Shown: positions 1 to 9,181, counted from the stretch's first letter. The stretch: DNA of 64,000 nt from Agromyces terreus (GCF_009749465.1 NZ_WBIS01000009.1:35191-99190); one strand, 5' to 3'. Numbers and translations are program-made. The notes: generated by a model from the letters alone, not told the origin.

Positions 1-15
1 GGAGGGTACGAAGTA

Positions 16-768
16 ATGGGTCAGAAGGTAAACCCGTACGGCTTCCGTCTCGGCATCACCACCGACCATGTGTCGCGGTGGTTCTCCGACTCGACCAAGC
101 CCGGACAGCGCTACGCCGACTACCTCGCCGAGGATGTCAAGATCCGTCGTCTGCTCCAGACGTCGCTCGACCGCGCGGGAGTCTCGCGCATCGAGATCGA
201 GCGCACCCGTGACCGTGTGCGTGTGGACATCCACACCGCGCGTCCCGGCATCGTGATCGGCCGCCGCGGCGCCGAGGCCGAGCGCATCCGCGCCGACCTC
301 GAGAAGCTGAGCGGCAAGCAGATCCAGCTCAACATCCTCGAGGTCAAGAACCCCGAGGCCGACGCCCAGCTCGTCGCCCAGGGCATCGCCGAGCAGCTCT
401 CCGCACGTGTGGCGTTCCGCCGCGCGATGCGCAAGGGCCTGCAGGGCGCCCAGCGCGCAGGTGCCAAGGGCATCCGCATCCAGGTGTCGGGCCGCCTCGG
501 CGGCGCCGAGATGAGCCGTTCCGAGTTCTACCGCGAAGGCCGCGTGCCCCTGCACACGCTTCGCGCGAACATCGACTACGGCTTCTACGAGGCGAAGACC
601 ACCTTCGGCCGCATCGGCGTGAAGGTCTGGATCTACAAGGGCGACATCACCAACAAGGAGCTCGCTCGTGAGCAGGCTTCGCAGAAGCCGTCCCGCGGCG
701 ACCGCAATGACCGTCCCCGCCGTGCGCCCAAGGCGCAGGAGCCGGTGGCAGCAGGAGTTGAGGCATAA
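16..768 (+). CDS. rpsC: 30S ribosomal protein S3
   Basis: Binds 16S rRNA in the head of the small subunit and lines the mRNA entry channel. The 250-residue product starts [13 protein letters not shown], the S3 N-terminus, has a KH-type RNA-binding segment with the GRRG loop at residues 82-85, and a C-terminal S3 domain ending in a basic then Ala/Glu-rich tail (about residues 220-250). A GGAGGG ribosome-binding site sits 9 nt before the ATG, at the very edge of the window. It is followed by rplP after 2 nt, as in the S10 operon. High confidence. Confidence 0.98.
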   Translation: MGQKVNPYGFRLGITTDHVSRWFSDSTKPGQRYADYLAEDVKIRRLLQTSLDRAGVSRIEIERTRDRVRVDIHTARPGIVIGRRGAEAERIRADLEKLSGKQIQLNILEVKNPEADAQLVAQGIAEQLSARVAFRRAMRKGLQGAQRAGAKGIRIQVSGRLGGAEMSRSEFYREGRVPLHTLRANIDYGFYEAKTTFGRIGVKVWIYKGDITNKELAREQASQKPSRGDRNDRPRRAPKAQEPVAAGVEA

Positions 769-770
769 CC

Positions 771-1190
771 ATGTTGATTCCCCGTCGAGTCAAGTACCGC
801 AAGCAGCACCACCCCGGCCGCTCGGGCCAGGCCACCGGCGGCACCAAGGTGTCGTTCGGTGAGTACGGCATCCAGGCGCTGACGCCCGCTTACGTGACGA
901 ACCGTCAGATCGAGTCCGCTCGTATCGCCATGACGCGTCACATCAAGCGTGGCGGCAAGGTGTGGATCAACATCTACCCCGACCGTCCGCTCACGAAGAA
1001 GCCGGCCGAAACCCGCATGGGTTCCGGTAAGGGTTCGCCCGAGTGGTGGGTCGCCAACGTCAAGCCGGGTCGGGTCCTCTTCGAGGTCTCGGGCGTCTCC
1101 GAGGAACTCGCTCGCGAGGCCATGACCCGTGCCATCCACAAGCTGCCCCTCAAGGCACGCATCATCAAGCGCGAGGAGGGCGACGCATAA
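771..1190 (+). CDS. rplP: 50S ribosomal protein L16
   Basis: Large-subunit protein near the peptidyl-transferase centre and the A-site tRNA elbow. The product (139 aa, usual length) begins [15 protein letters not shown] and contains the typical [22 protein letters not shown] stretch around residues 26-47 and the [17 protein letters not shown] segment around residue 84. The stop codon TAA shares its last A with the ATG of rpmC, so translation of the two genes is probably coupled. High confidence. Confidence 0.98.
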   Translation: MLIPRRVKYRKQHHPGRSGQATGGTKVSFGEYGIQALTPAYVTNRQIESARIAMTRHIKRGGKVWINIYPDRPLTKKPAETRMGSGKGSPEWWVANVKPGRVLFEVSGVSEELAREAMTRAIHKLPLKARIIKREEGDA

Positions 1191-1513
1191 TGTCCGTCGG
1201 AACGAAGGAGCTCGCCACCGTCGAGCTCGACACCTTTGAAGACGAGCGACTCGTCGACGAGCTGAAGAAGGCCAAGGAGGAGCTGTTCAACCTGCGCTTC
1301 CAGTCGGCCACCGGTCAGCTCGAGAGCCACGGCCGCCTGCGTGCCGTCAAGCGCGACATCGCCCGCATCTACACGGTCATCCGTGAGCGCGAGCTCGGCA
1401 TCCGTGCCACTCCCGCACCGGTCGAGGCTCCGGCCAAGGCTGAGAAGAAGACGAAGAAGGCCAAGGCCGAGGCAGCTGCCCCGGCCGAGGCCGAAGAGAC
1501 GAAGGAGGCCTGA
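1190..1513 (+). CDS. rpmC: 50S ribosomal protein L29
   Basis: L29 sits near the polypeptide exit tunnel. I chose the ATG at 1190, which overlaps the rplP stop by one base, giving 107 aa; a longer open frame from 1043 would run through rplP. The L29 core (roughly residues 15-72, with [20 protein letters not shown] and the [14 protein letters not shown] end) is followed by about 32 extra residues rich in Ala, Lys, Glu and Pro. L29 is usually 60-75 aa, so this tail is an addition; it is not needed for recognising the family. Confidence 0.96.
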   Translation: MSVGTKELATVELDTFEDERLVDELKKAKEELFNLRFQSATGQLESHGRLRAVKRDIARIYTVIRERELGIRATPAPVEAPAKAEKKTKKAKAEAAAPAEAEETKEA

Positions 1514-1515
1514 AC

Positions 1516-1821
1516 ATGGCTGAGACCAAGAAGGCTGCTGCAGCCGAGGTCGCCGAGTCGGCCGAACTCGTTCGCGGGTACCGCAAGGTTCGTCGTGGCT
1601 ACGTCGTCAGCGACAAGATGGAGAAGACCATCGTCGTCGAGGTCGAGGACCGCGTGAAGCACCCGCTCTACGGCAAGGTCATTCGCCGCACCTCGAAGAT
1701 CAAGGCCCACGACGAGCAGAACTCCGCCGGCATCGGCGACCTCGTCGTGATCACCGAGACCCGTCCGCTCTCCGCCACGAAGCGCTGGCGCCTCGTCGAA
1801 ATCGTCGAGAAGGCCAAGTAA
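1516..1821 (+). CDS. rpsQ: 30S ribosomal protein S17
   Basis: Primary 16S rRNA-binding protein of the small-subunit body. The 101-aa product has the S17 OB-fold signature [23 protein letters not shown] from about residue 30 and the conserved [26 protein letters not shown] end. The first 20 residues are an Ala/Lys/Glu-rich lead-in. It begins 2 nt after rpmC with a GGAGG site inside the end of rpmC. Confidence 0.97.
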   Translation: MAETKKAAAAEVAESAELVRGYRKVRRGYVVSDKMEKTIVVEVEDRVKHPLYGKVIRRTSKIKAHDEQNSAGIGDLVVITETRPLSATKRWRLVEIVEKAK

Positions 1822-1853
1822 GCCTCTGGCTTGCTTGTTAGAAGGAGACAACA

Positions 1854-2222
1854 GTGCTTCAGCAGGAATCACGAGTCAAGGTCGCCGACAACACCGGCGC
1901 CAAGGAGCTGCTCACCATTCGCGTGCTCGGCGGGTCCAAGCGTCGCTACGCCGGCCTGGGTGACGTCATCGTCGCCACGGTCAAGGACGCGATCCCCGGC
2001 GGCAACGTCAAGAAGGGCGATGTGGTCAAGGCCGTCATCGTCCGCACCGTCAAGGAGACCCGTCGTCCCGACGGTTCGTACATCAAGTTCGACGAGAACG
2101 CCGCGGTGATCCTGAAGAACGATGGTGACCCTCGCGGCACCCGTATCTTCGGACCGGTCGGTCGCGAGCTTCGCGACAAGAAGTTCATGAAGATCATCTC
2201 GCTGGCACCGGAGGTTATCTAG
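1854..2222 (+). CDS. rplN: 50S ribosomal protein L14
   Basis: L14 binds 23S rRNA and forms an intersubunit bridge. The product is 122 aa, the normal length, starting from GTG (read as Met) with [18 protein letters not shown], followed by the conserved [14 protein letters not shown] and the C-terminal [11 protein letters not shown](I). An AGAAGGAG ribosome-binding site lies 6-7 nt before the GTG, which settles the start. First gene of the spc-type cluster in this layout. Confidence 0.97.
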   Translation: MLQQESRVKVADNTGAKELLTIRVLGGSKRRYAGLGDVIVATVKDAIPGGNVKKGDVVKAVIVRTVKETRRPDGSYIKFDENAAVILKNDGDPRGTRIFGPVGRELRDKKFMKIISLAPEVI

Positions 2223-2224
2223 TC

Positions 2225-2584
2225 ATGGCCAACATCAAGAAGGGTGACCTCGTTCAGGTCATCTCGGGCCGCAGCCAGGCCCGCGGCGGAGACCGCGGCA
2301 AGCAGGGCAAGGTCATCGAGGTGCTCGTCGCCGAGAACCGCGTCGTCGTGCAGGGTGTGAACTTCGTCACCAAGCACGTGCGCGTCGGCCAGACGCAGCG
2401 CGGTTCGAAGACCGGCGGCATCGAGACCCACGAGGCGCCGATCCACGTGTCGAACGTGGCGCTCGTCGACCCCGAGACGAAGAAGCCGACCCGCGTCGGC
2501 TTCCGCGAAGAGCAGATCACGAAGGACGGCGTCACCAAGACGGTCCGCGTTCGTTACGCAAAGAAGTCAGGCAAGGACATCTGA
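2225..2584 (+). CDS. rplX: 50S ribosomal protein L24
   Basis: Assembly-initiator protein of the large subunit. The 119-aa product contains an N-terminal KOW motif ([24 protein letters not shown], residues 5-28) and the [35 protein letters not shown] segment. The spacing to rplN is 2 nt, and the final A of its stop is the first base of the rplE ATG. Slightly longer than the usual 103-106 aa because of an insert in the Arg/Gly loop and at the C-terminus. Confidence 0.97.
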   Translation: MANIKKGDLVQVISGRSQARGGDRGKQGKVIEVLVAENRVVVQGVNFVTKHVRVGQTQRGSKTGGIETHEAPIHVSNVALVDPETKKPTRVGFREEQITKDGVTKTVRVRYAKKSGKDI

Positions 2585-3171
2585 TGACCGACACGGCTAC
2601 GCAGGCTGGCAAAATCCAGCCGCGACTGAAGACCAAGTACCGGGACGAGATCTCGAAAGCCCTCACCGAGGCGCACGGCTACACCAACGTGCACCAGGTT
2701 CCGGGTCTCGTGAAGATCGTCGTGAACATGGGTGTCGGCGAGGCCGCGCGCGATGGCAAGATCATCGACGGCGCGATCGCCGATCTCACCAAGATCACCG
2801 GTCAGAAGCCGCAGGTCACGAAGGCACGCAAGTCCATCGCGCAGTTCAAGCTGCGTGAGGGCCAGCCCATCGGTGCGCACGTCACGCTCCGCGGCGACCG
2901 CATGTGGGAGTTCCTCGACCGCCTGCTCTCGCTCGCGCTGCCCCGTATCCGCGACTTCCGCGGCCTCTCGGACGCGCAGTTCGACGGCAACGGCAACTAC
3001 ACCTTCGGTCTCACGGAGCAGTCCGTGTTCCACGAGATCGACCAGGACAAGATCGACCGCGTTCGCGGCATGGACATCACCGTGGTGACCACCGCCAAGA
3101 ACGACGACGAGGGTCGTGCGCTGCTCAAGGCGCTCGGCTTCCCGTTCAAGGCCGCCGAGTCCGCCAAGTGA
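2584..3171 (+). CDS. rplE: 50S ribosomal protein L5
   Basis: Binds 5S rRNA and contacts P-site tRNA. The 195-aa product has the L5 signature [11 protein letters not shown] around residues 45-55 and the C-terminal [27 protein letters not shown]. It starts at the base shared with the rplX stop (TGATG). In most bacteria rpsN follows rplE; here the next 129 bp contain a strong hairpin and then rpsH. Confidence 0.97.
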   Translation: MTDTATQAGKIQPRLKTKYRDEISKALTEAHGYTNVHQVPGLVKIVVNMGVGEAARDGKIIDGAIADLTKITGQKPQVTKARKSIAQFKLREGQPIGAHVTLRGDRMWEFLDRLLSLALPRIRDFRGLSDAQFDGNGNYTFGLTEQSVFHEIDQDKIDRVRGMDITVVTTAKNDDEGRALLKALGFPFKAAESAK

Positions 3172-3174
3172 TCC

Positions 3175-3208
3175 TCGGATGCCGCGGGGCCAGCCCCGCG
3201 GCATCCGA
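3175..3208 (+). terminator. Strong hairpin after rplE
   Basis: A perfect 16-bp stem (3175-3190 pairing with 3193-3208) with a two-base loop, starting 4 nt after the rplE stop. It has no T-run, so it may attenuate, punctuate or stabilise the mRNA rather than terminate it fully. Each arm contains the recurrent word GGATGCCGC or its complement. Confidence 0.6.
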
Positions 3209-3300
3209 CCCCGGTCCCGACATCCGTCGGAGCCAACCACCACAGGTCACCACTCGTGTAACGGGTGTTGAAACCTGGTGAACGTTAGGAAACATCTGTC

Positions 3301-3699
3301 ATGACGATGACCGACCCGGTCGCTGACATGCTGACCCGCCTTCGCAATGCGAACTCGGCGCACCACGACACCGTGAAGATGCCGAACTCCAAGCTGAAGT
3401 CGCACATCGCCGAGATCCTCACCAACGAGGGCTACATCGCCGGCTTCGAGATCACCGACGCGCGCGTCGGCAAGGATCTCACGCTGACCCTCAAGTTCGG
3501 CCCGAACCGCGAGCGTTCGATCGCGGGCATCAAGCGCGTCTCGAAGCCCGGCCTCCGCGTCTACGCGAAGTCGACCGAGATCCCCAAGGTGCTCGGCGGC
3601 CTCGGCGTCGCGATCCTGTCCACCTCCAGCGGTCTGCTGACCGACCGCCAGGCCGAGAAGAAGGGCGTGGGTGGGGAAGTCCTCGCCTACGTGTGGTAG
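3301..3699 (+). CDS. rpsH: 30S ribosomal protein S8
   Basis: Central 16S rRNA binder; in other bacteria S8 also represses its own operon by binding near the rplX-rplE mRNA. The 132-aa product starts [18 protein letters not shown] and ends with the S8 signature [26 protein letters not shown]. It is separated from rplE by 129 bp with a hairpin, so it may have its own promoter or depend on read-through. The start has an AGGA element 10 nt upstream. Confidence 0.97.
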   Translation: MTMTDPVADMLTRLRNANSAHHDTVKMPNSKLKSHIAEILTNEGYIAGFEITDARVGKDLTLTLKFGPNRERSIAGIKRVSKPGLRVYAKSTEIPKVLGGLGVAILSTSSGLLTDRQAEKKGVGGEVLAYVW

Positions 3700-3703
3700 T
3701 TCC

Positions 3704-4240
3704 ATGTCACGAATCGGACGACTCCCCATCGACATCCCCGCGGGTGTCGAGGTCAAGATCGACGGCTCCGCCGTCTCCGTCAAGGGCCCCAAGGGCGAGC
3801 TGGCGCTCACCATCGCGTCGCCCATCGAGGCGAAGGTCGAGGAGAACCAGGTTCTCGTCACCCGTCCCGACGACGAGCGCGCCTCGCGCTCGCTGCACGG
3901 CCTCACCCGCACGCTGATCGCGAACCAGATCATCGGCGTCACTCAGGGCTACTCCAAGGGCCTCGAGATCGTCGGCACGGGCTACCGCGTCGCGCAGAAG
4001 GGCTCGTCGCTCGAGCTCGCGCTCGGCTTCTCGCACCCCGTCGTCGTCGAAGCCCCGACCGGCATCACGCTGACTGTCGAGGGCAACAACAAGATCACGG
4101 TCGCCGGCATCGACAAGCAGGCCGTCGGCGAGACCGCTGCGAACATCCGCAAGATCAAGAAGCCCGAGCCCTACAAGGGCAAGGGCATCCGCTACGCCGG
4201 CGAGGTCGTGCGTCGCAAGGCCGGAAAGTCAGGTAAGTAA
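3704..4240 (+). CDS. rplF: 50S ribosomal protein L6
   Basis: L6 lies near the factor-binding region of the large subunit. The ATG at 3704, four bases after the rpsH stop, gives [17 protein letters not shown], the normal L6 N-terminus, and 178 aa, the usual length. Two L6 repeats are visible, and the C-terminal [16 protein letters not shown](V)[10 protein letters not shown] is the family signature. A longer in-frame reading from 3671 would begin inside rpsH and is unlikely. Confidence 0.97.
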   Translation: MSRIGRLPIDIPAGVEVKIDGSAVSVKGPKGELALTIASPIEAKVEENQVLVTRPDDERASRSLHGLTRTLIANQIIGVTQGYSKGLEIVGTGYRVAQKGSSLELALGFSHPVVVEAPTGITLTVEGNNKITVAGIDKQAVGETAANIRKIKKPEPYKGKGIRYAGEVVRRKAGKSGK

Positions 4241-4242
4241 TC

Positions 4243-4602
4243 ATGGCTGTGAAGACCAAGACGGCTGCGCGTTCGCGCCGCCACACCCGCCTTCGCAAGA
4301 AGGTCGTCGGCACGGAGCTGCGTCCGCGCCTCGTCGTCACCCGCTCGGCACGTCACGTGTTCGTGCAGGTCGTCGACGACAGCAAGGGCCTGACCGTCGC
4401 CAGCGCCTCGACCATGGAGGCAGACCTCCGTGCGTTCGACGGTGACAAGACCGCCAAGGCCAAGAAGGTCGGCGAGCTCGTCGCCGAGCGCGCGAAGCAG
4501 GCCGGCATCGAGTCGGTCGTCTTCGACCGCGGCGGAAACAAGTACGCCGGTCGTGTCGCAGCGATCGCCGATGGAGCGCGAGAGGCAGGGCTCAACCTGT
4601 GA
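4243..4602 (+). CDS. rplR: 50S ribosomal protein L18
   Basis: Binds 5S rRNA next to L5. The 119-aa protein has a basic N-terminus ([23 protein letters not shown]) and the typical end [28 protein letters not shown]. It begins 2 nt after rplF and its TGA overlaps the GTG of rpsE by four bases (GTGA). Confidence 0.97.
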   Translation: MAVKTKTAARSRRHTRLRKKVVGTELRPRLVVTRSARHVFVQVVDDSKGLTVASASTMEADLRAFDGDKTAKAKKVGELVAERAKQAGIESVVFDRGGNKYAGRVAAIADGAREAGLNL

Positions 4603-5300
4603 GTGAGAACACTGTGAAGGAGACCGAGGTGACTGCAGAGGCACCCGTCGAGACGGCCGCAGCCTCTGAGCCGGCTCGCAACGAGCGCGACAACCGCCGC
4701 GGCGGCGGTCGCGATCGCAACCAGGGCGGCCGCGACCGCGGTGGCCGCGACGCCGAGAAGAGCCAGTTCCTCGAGCGCGTCGTCACCATCAACCGCGTGT
4801 CGAAGGTCGTCAAGGGCGGCCGTCGCTTCAGCTTCACGGCGCTCGTCGTCGTGGGTGACGGCAACGGTCTCGTCGGCGTCGGCTACGGCAAGGCGCGCGA
4901 GGTCCCGACCGCGATCTCGAAGGGCGTCGAGGAGGCGAAGAAGAACTTCTTCCGCGTTCCCCGCGTCGGCTCGACCATCCCGCACCCCGTGCAGGGCGAG
5001 GCGGCCGCCGGTGTCGTCCTCCTGCGTCCGGCGTCGCCGGGTACCGGTGTCATCGCCGGCGGTCCCGTGCGCGCCGTGCTCGAGTGCGCCGGCATCCACG
5101 ACGTGCTGTCGAAGTCGCTCGGCTCGTCGAACACGATCAACATCGTGCACGCAACCGTCGAGTCGCTGAAGCAGCTCGAAGAGCCGCGTGCCGTCGCCGC
5201 CCGTCGTGGTCTCGACTACGACCAGGTCGCGCCGGCCCGTCTGCTGCGTGCCGAGGCGCAGGCGGCCGAGGCCGCCGCAGCAGCGAAGGCAGGTGCCTGA
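4599..5300 (+). CDS. rpsE: 30S ribosomal protein S5
   Basis: S5 contributes to translational accuracy and mRNA unwinding at the entry channel. The 233-aa product uses a GTG start overlapping the rplR stop. The S5 double-stranded-RNA-binding-like domain is near residues 65-130 ([28 protein letters not shown]) and the S5 C-terminal fold follows to about residue 205. The first 50 residues form an Arg/Gly/Asp-rich disordered head, common in actinobacterial S5, and the last 20 are Ala/Glu-rich. Confidence 0.97.
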   Translation: MSENTVKETEVTAEAPVETAAASEPARNERDNRRGGGRDRNQGGRDRGGRDAEKSQFLERVVTINRVSKVVKGGRRFSFTALVVVGDGNGLVGVGYGKAREVPTAISKGVEEAKKNFFRVPRVGSTIPHPVQGEAAAGVVLLRPASPGTGVIAGGPVRAVLECAGIHDVLSKSLGSSNTINIVHATVESLKQLEEPRAVAARRGLDYDQVAPARLLRAEAQAAEAAAAAKAGA

Positions 5301-5485
5301 TGGCCAAGCAGCTCAAGGTGACCCAGATCAAGTCCAAGGTGAGCGAGAAGCAGTACCAGCGTGACACGCTGCGCAGCCTCGGGCTCAAGCGAATCGGCCA
5401 GTCGGTCGTGCGTGAGGACAACCCGCAGAACCGCGGGTACGTCAACACCGTCGCTCACCTCGTGAAGGTTGAGGAGATTGACTAA
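5300..5485 (+). CDS. rpmD: 50S ribosomal protein L30
   Basis: The ATG at 5300 overlaps the rpsE stop by one base and gives a 61-aa product starting [17 protein letters not shown] and ending [13 protein letters not shown]. The conserved segment [18 protein letters not shown] identifies L30. The stop TAA shares its last base with the rplO ATG, so four consecutive genes here are translationally linked. Confidence 0.96.
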   Translation: MAKQLKVTQIKSKVSEKQYQRDTLRSLGLKRIGQSVVREDNPQNRGYVNTVAHLVKVEEID

Positions 5486-6174
5486 TGGCTGACGAGAAGA
5501 TCGACGCCACCGCAGAAGCCCCCAAGAAGGCTCCCGCGAAGAAGGCGGCCGACAAGCCCGCCGCCGAGAAGAAGGCCGCCCCCAAGGCGGCCGCTGCCAA
5601 GAAGGCGCCGGCCAAGGCCGCCGCCGCGAAGGCCGACGACGCCGCCGCCGAGAAGGCGCCTGCGAAGAAGGCCCCCGCGAAGAAGGCAGCTCCTGCGAAG
5701 ACGGCCGCTCCCAAGGCGGACGTCGCCGAGAAGCGCGAGCCCGTGCTGAAGGTGCACCACCTTCGTCCGGCCCCCGGTGCCAAGAAGGACAAGACCCGCG
5801 TCGGACGCGGTGAGGGTTCCAAGGGCAAGACGGCCGGTCGCGGCACCAAGGGTTCGAAGGCCCGCAACAACATCCGCCCCGGGTTCGAGGGTGGCCAGCT
5901 TCCGTACCACATGCGTGCGCCGAAGCTGCGCGGCTTCAAGAACCCGTTCCGCGTCGAGTACCAGGTCGTGAACCTGGACAAGCTCGCGGAGCTCTACCCG
6001 AAGGGCGGCGACGTCACCATCGCCGACCTGGTCGAGAAGGGCGCCGTCCGCAAGAACGAGCGTGTCAAGGTCCTCGGCAACGGCGACCTCCAGGTCAAGC
6101 TGAACGTCGCGGTCGACAAGGTCTCCGGCTCCGCCGAGCAGAAGATCGTCGCCGCCGGCGGTTCGGTCAAGTAG
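5485..6174 (+). CDS. rplO: 50S ribosomal protein L15 with long Lys/Ala N-terminal extension
   Basis: L15 binds 23S rRNA late in large-subunit assembly. The recognisable L15 domain starts near residue 85 ([22 protein letters not shown]) and ends with the family segment [30 protein letters not shown]15 is normally about 145-150 aa; here the 229-aa frame carries about 80 extra N-terminal residues built from Lys-Ala-Pro repeats (KKAPAKKAA type), like histone-H1 tails. The start at 5485 is fixed by the one-base overlap with rpmD, so the extension is probably real rather than a wrong start. Confidence 0.95.
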   Translation: MADEKIDATAEAPKKAPAKKAADKPAAEKKAAPKAAAAKKAPAKAAAAKADDAAAEKAPAKKAPAKKAAPAKTAAPKADVAEKREPVLKVHHLRPAPGAKKDKTRVGRGEGSKGKTAGRGTKGSKARNNIRPGFEGGQLPYHMRAPKLRGFKNPFRVEYQVVNLDKLAELYPKGGDVTIADLVEKGAVRKNERVKVLGNGDLQVKLNVAVDKVSGSAEQKIVAAGGSVK

Positions 6175-6192
6175 GACCAAAGCACCACCATC

Positions 6193-6250
6193 GGTTCGAG
6201 CCTGTCGGGACCTCGCGTATGATTCACGAGGGTCTCGACAGGCTCGAGCC
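6193..6250 (+). promoter_or_regulatory. Long hairpin with a promoter-like loop before secY
   Basis: Two 20-nt arms (6193-6212 and 6231-6250) pair with only two G-T wobbles, and five more pairs (6211-6215 with 6227-6231) close an 11-nt loop (6216-6226). A TATGAT -10-like hexamer spans 6218-6223 in and just beside that loop, with TTCGAG 17 bp upstream, so the element could both end the rplO transcript and start secY transcription. From memory, similar palindromes built on GGTCTCGACAGGCTCGA are dispersed in Microbacteriaceae intergenic DNA; this needs a search. Confidence 0.5.
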
Positions 6251-6257
6251 ATATTTG

Positions 6258-6301
6258 GACTGACTCCACGACGGAGTAAGACTGACTCCACGACGGAGTA
6301 A
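6258..6301 (+). repeat. Two exact 22-bp tandem repeats before secY
   Basis: The unit 6258-6279 is repeated without change at 6280-6301. Each unit contains ACTCC-ACGAC-GGAGT, a small stem-loop, and ends GGAGTAA. The second copy abuts the ACAGGAGG ribosome-binding region of secY. This could be a recent duplication or a regulatory leader; no function is known to me. Confidence 0.85.
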
Positions 6302-6312
6302 CAGGAGGACGA

Positions 6313-7632
6313 GTGTTCAACGCCATCGGGCGGATCTTCCGCACGCCGGATCTTCGCCGCAAGCTCGGGTTCACGCTGGGCATCGTCGCCCTGTTCCGAC
6401 TCGGCTCGTTCATCCCCGCGCCGTTCGTGGACTTCGGCAACGTGCAGGCGTGTCTCGCCGCCAGCCAGACCACGACGGGCCTCTACGAGCTCGTGAACCT
6501 CTTCTCGGGCGGAGCGCTGCTCCAGCTGTCGATCTTCGCGCTCGGCATCATGCCGTACATCACGGCATCGATCATCGTGCAGCTCCTGCGCGTCGTCATC
6601 CCCCACTTCGAGACCCTCTACAAGGAGGGGCAGTCGGGTCAGGGCCGCCTCACGCAGTACACCCGGTACCTGACCATCGCGCTCGGCGTGCTGCAGTCCA
6701 CCACGCTCATCACCGTCGCCCGTTCGGGTGCGCTGTTCCCCTCGAGCGACCCGTCGTGCTCGCAGCTGATCACGAACGACGCCTGGTACGCGATCCTCCT
6801 CATGGTCATCACGATGACCGCCGGCACCGGCCTCATCATGTGGATGGGCGAGCTCATCACCGAGCGCGGCATCGGCAACGGCATGTCGCTGCTCATCTTC
6901 ACCTCGATCGCCTCGAGCTTCCCCGGCTCGCTCTGGTCGATCGCCCAGGCGCGCGGCCTCGACACGTTCTTCGTGGTGCTCGCCGTCGGGCTGCTGGTCG
7001 TCGTCGCCGTCGTGTTCGTCGAGCAGTCCCAGCGACGGGTTCCCGTGCAGTACGCCAAGCGCATGGTCGGGCGGCGCACGTACGGCGGCAACAACACCTA
7101 CATCCCGATCAAGGTCAACATGGCCGGCGTCGTGCCCGTGATCTTCGCCTCGTCCCTGCTGTACCTGCCCGCCCTCATCGCGCAGTTCAACCAGCCGGCC
7201 GCCGGCGAGGAGCCGCAGGCATGGGTCGTGTGGATCACGAACTACCTCACCAAGGGCGACCACCCGCTCTACATGCTCCTGTACTTCCTGCTCATCGTCG
7301 GGTTCACGTACTTCTACGTCGCGATCACGTTCAACCCCGACGAGGTCGCCGAGAACATGAAGAAGTACGGCGGGTTCATCCCGGGCATCCGCGCCGGCCG
7401 CCCGACCGCCGAGTACCTCGACTACGTGCTCACGCGCATCACGCTGCCGGGCTCGCTCTACCTCGGCCTCATCGCGCTGCTGCCGCTCATCGCGCTGTCG
7501 GCGTTCGGCGCCAACCAGAACTTCCCGTTCGGCGGCGCCTCGATCCTCATCATCGTGGGTGTCGGCCTCGAGACCGTGAAGCAGATCGATGCGCAGCTCC
7601 AGCAGCGCCACTACGAAGGGCTCCTCCGATGA
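6313..7632 (+). CDS. secY: Preprotein translocase subunit SecY
   Basis: Central channel of the Sec translocon, a polytopic membrane protein with ten predicted transmembrane segments over 439 aa. It starts at GTG 6313 with MFNAIGRIFRTPDLRRKLGFTLGIVALFRLGSFIP, and shows the SecY plug-region YELVNLFSGGALLQLSIFALGIMPYITASII and the cytoplasmic loop KYGGFIPGIRAGRPTAEYL. A GGAGG site lies 6 nt before the GTG. Its TGA overlaps the adk ATG by four bases (ATGA), so adk is in the same operon. Confidence 0.98.
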   Translation: MFNAIGRIFRTPDLRRKLGFTLGIVALFRLGSFIPAPFVDFGNVQACLAASQTTTGLYELVNLFSGGALLQLSIFALGIMPYITASIIVQLLRVVIPHFETLYKEGQSGQGRLTQYTRYLTIALGVLQSTTLITVARSGALFPSSDPSCSQLITNDAWYAILLMVITMTAGTGLIMWMGELITERGIGNGMSLLIFTSIASSFPGSLWSIAQARGLDTFFVVLAVGLLVVVAVVFVEQSQRRVPVQYAKRMVGRRTYGGNNTYIPIKVNMAGVVPVIFASSLLYLPALIAQFNQPAAGEEPQAWVVWITNYLTKGDHPLYMLLYFLLIVGFTYFYVAITFNPDEVAENMKKYGGFIPGIRAGRPTAEYLDYVLTRITLPGSLYLGLIALLPLIALSAFGANQNFPFGGASILIIVGVGLETVKQIDAQLQQRHYEGLLR

Positions 7633-8243
7633 CGGCCTCCGCCACCGGCTCCGCTCGGTTCCTGATCGTCGGCCCGCAGGGCTCCGGCAAGGGCACGCAG
7701 GGCGTGCTCGTCGCCGAGGCCTTCGGCGTGCCCCAGGTCGCCACCGGCGACATCTTCCGCGCGAACGTCGCCGGCGGCACCGAGCTCGGCAAGCGCGTGC
7801 AGGCCATCATCGAGGCCGGCGATCTCGTGCCCGACGCGCTGACGAGCGAACTCGTGCGCGACCGCCTCGAGCAGGCCGATGCGGCGCAGGGCTTCCTGCT
7901 CGACGGCTACCCGCGCAACCGCGGCCAGGTCGACGACCTCGCCGCGTTCCTGACGGCACGGGGCGAGGCGCTCGACGCGGTCATCGAGCTCGACGTCCCC
8001 CGCCGCGAGAGCATCGCGCGACTGCATGACCGCGCCGTGCAGCAGGGCCGCACCGACGACACCGAAGAGGTCATCGCGAACCGTCTGGCGATCTACGAGC
8101 GCGAGACCGCCCCGATCCTCGACGTGTACCGCGAACACGGCCTCGTGGTGAAGATCGACGGCGTCGGAACGCTCGACGAGGTCACGCAGCGCATCTTCGA
8201 AGGCCTCGCGACGCGCGGGCTGGTCGCGGGCGCCGCGGCCTGA
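7629..8243 (+). CDS. adk: Adenylate kinase
   Basis: Converts ATP + AMP to two ADP in the cytoplasm. The ATG at 7629 overlaps the secY stop and gives 204 aa. Walker A (GPQGSGKGT) is at residues 15-23, followed by the AMP-binding TGDIFR and FLLDGYPRN motifs and RTDDTEEVIANRL in the LID part. The LID domain is short and has no Cys zinc site, as in the short Adk form of actinobacteria. secY-adk-map is a conserved order. Confidence 0.97.
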   Translation: MTASATGSARFLIVGPQGSGKGTQGVLVAEAFGVPQVATGDIFRANVAGGTELGKRVQAIIEAGDLVPDALTSELVRDRLEQADAAQGFLLDGYPRNRGQVDDLAAFLTARGEALDAVIELDVPRRESIARLHDRAVQQGRTDDTEEVIANRLAIYERETAPILDVYREHGLVVKIDGVGTLDEVTQRIFEGLATRGLVAGAAA

Positions 8244-8248
8244 CCCGC

Positions 8249-9076
8249 GTGTTCCGCCGGTCGATCTACAAGTCGGCGCAGGAGCTGCGCTCCATGCGCG
8301 CCGCCGGCGAGGCGACCGCGGCCGCCCTCGCGGCCGCACGACGGCTGATCGTGCCGGGCTCCGACGGACTCGCGCTCGACGCGGCGGCCGAGCGCGTGAT
8401 CCTCGAGCGAGGCGGGCGTTCCAACTTCAAGCTCGAGCCGGGCTATCGTCACACGCTCTGCGTGTCCGTGGGCGACGACGTGGTGCACGGCATCCCCGTC
8501 GACCGCGCCTTCCGGCCCGGTGACATCGTCTCCGTCGACGGCGGGGCCGAGGTCGACGGCTGGAACGGCGACGCCGCGTTCACGACCGTGATCCCCGATC
8601 CGGAGCGGCCCGACGTGGTGGCCGCCCGCATGCGGCTGAGCGAGGTCACCGAGGGGGCGCTGTGGGCGGGAGTCGCGGCCCTCGCGACGGTGCGCCGGCT
8701 CAACGAGGTCGGATTCGCGATCGAGGAGTTCGTCGAGCGCGAGGGCGAATACGGCATTCTCACCGACTACGTGGGCCACGGCATCGGCCGGTCGATGCAC
8801 GAGGAACCTCCGGTGTTCAACTACCGTGTCGATCGGCGGGGCCCCGTGGTGCGGCCCGGCCTCGTGGTGGCGATCGAGCCGATGATCGTGGCCGGATCGA
8901 TCGAGACCTTCGTGCGCGACGACGGCTGGACCGTGACCACCTCCGACGGCGCCGACTCGGCCCACTGGGAGCACTCGGTCGCCGTCCACGCCGACGGCAT
9001 CTGGGTGCTGACCGCCGAGGACGGCGGCGCCGCGGGGCTCGCGCCGTTCGGCATCGCACCCGTTCCGATTCCCTGA
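8249..9076 (+). CDS. map: Methionine aminopeptidase, type I
   Basis: Removes the initiator Met from nascent proteins. The 275-aa product starts at GTG 8249, 5 nt after adk. The pita-bread fold's metal ligands are visible: Asp residues in SVDGGAEVDGWNGDAAF, His in YVGHGIGRSMHEEPPVF, Glu in VVAIEPMIV and Glu in HWEHSVAV. No long N-terminal SH3-binding zinc domain is present. Operon partner of secY and adk. Confidence 0.96.
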   Translation: MFRRSIYKSAQELRSMRAAGEATAAALAAARRLIVPGSDGLALDAAAERVILERGGRSNFKLEPGYRHTLCVSVGDDVVHGIPVDRAFRPGDIVSVDGGAEVDGWNGDAAFTTVIPDPERPDVVAARMRLSEVTEGALWAGVAALATVRRLNEVGFAIEEFVEREGEYGILTDYVGHGIGRSMHEEPPVFNYRVDRRGPVVRPGLVVAIEPMIVAGSIETFVRDDGWTVTTSDGADSAHWEHSVAVHADGIWVLTAEDGGAAGLAPFGIAPVPIP

Positions 9077-9110
9077 CGCCCGCAACGGCGCGCCCGCGTC
9101 CCTCGGCGAC

Positions 9111-9116
9111 TAGGGT
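9111..9116 (+). promoter_or_regulatory. Possible -10 element for ptsI
   Basis: TAGGGT at 9111-9116 lies about 65 nt before the ptsI ATG in the 105-bp gap after map. No clear -35 is seen. A GGGAGGACGACGG ribosome-binding region directly precedes the ATG. Confidence 0.35.
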
Positions 9117-9181
9117 GAGGTGCGGGGGAGCCGTGCAGGACGCTCGAGACCGGTCTGAACGGCCAGACGGGAGGACGACGG

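Noticed and set aside
6258..6301. A CRISPR-like repeat
   Set aside because: The two units are directly tandem with no spacer and there are only two.
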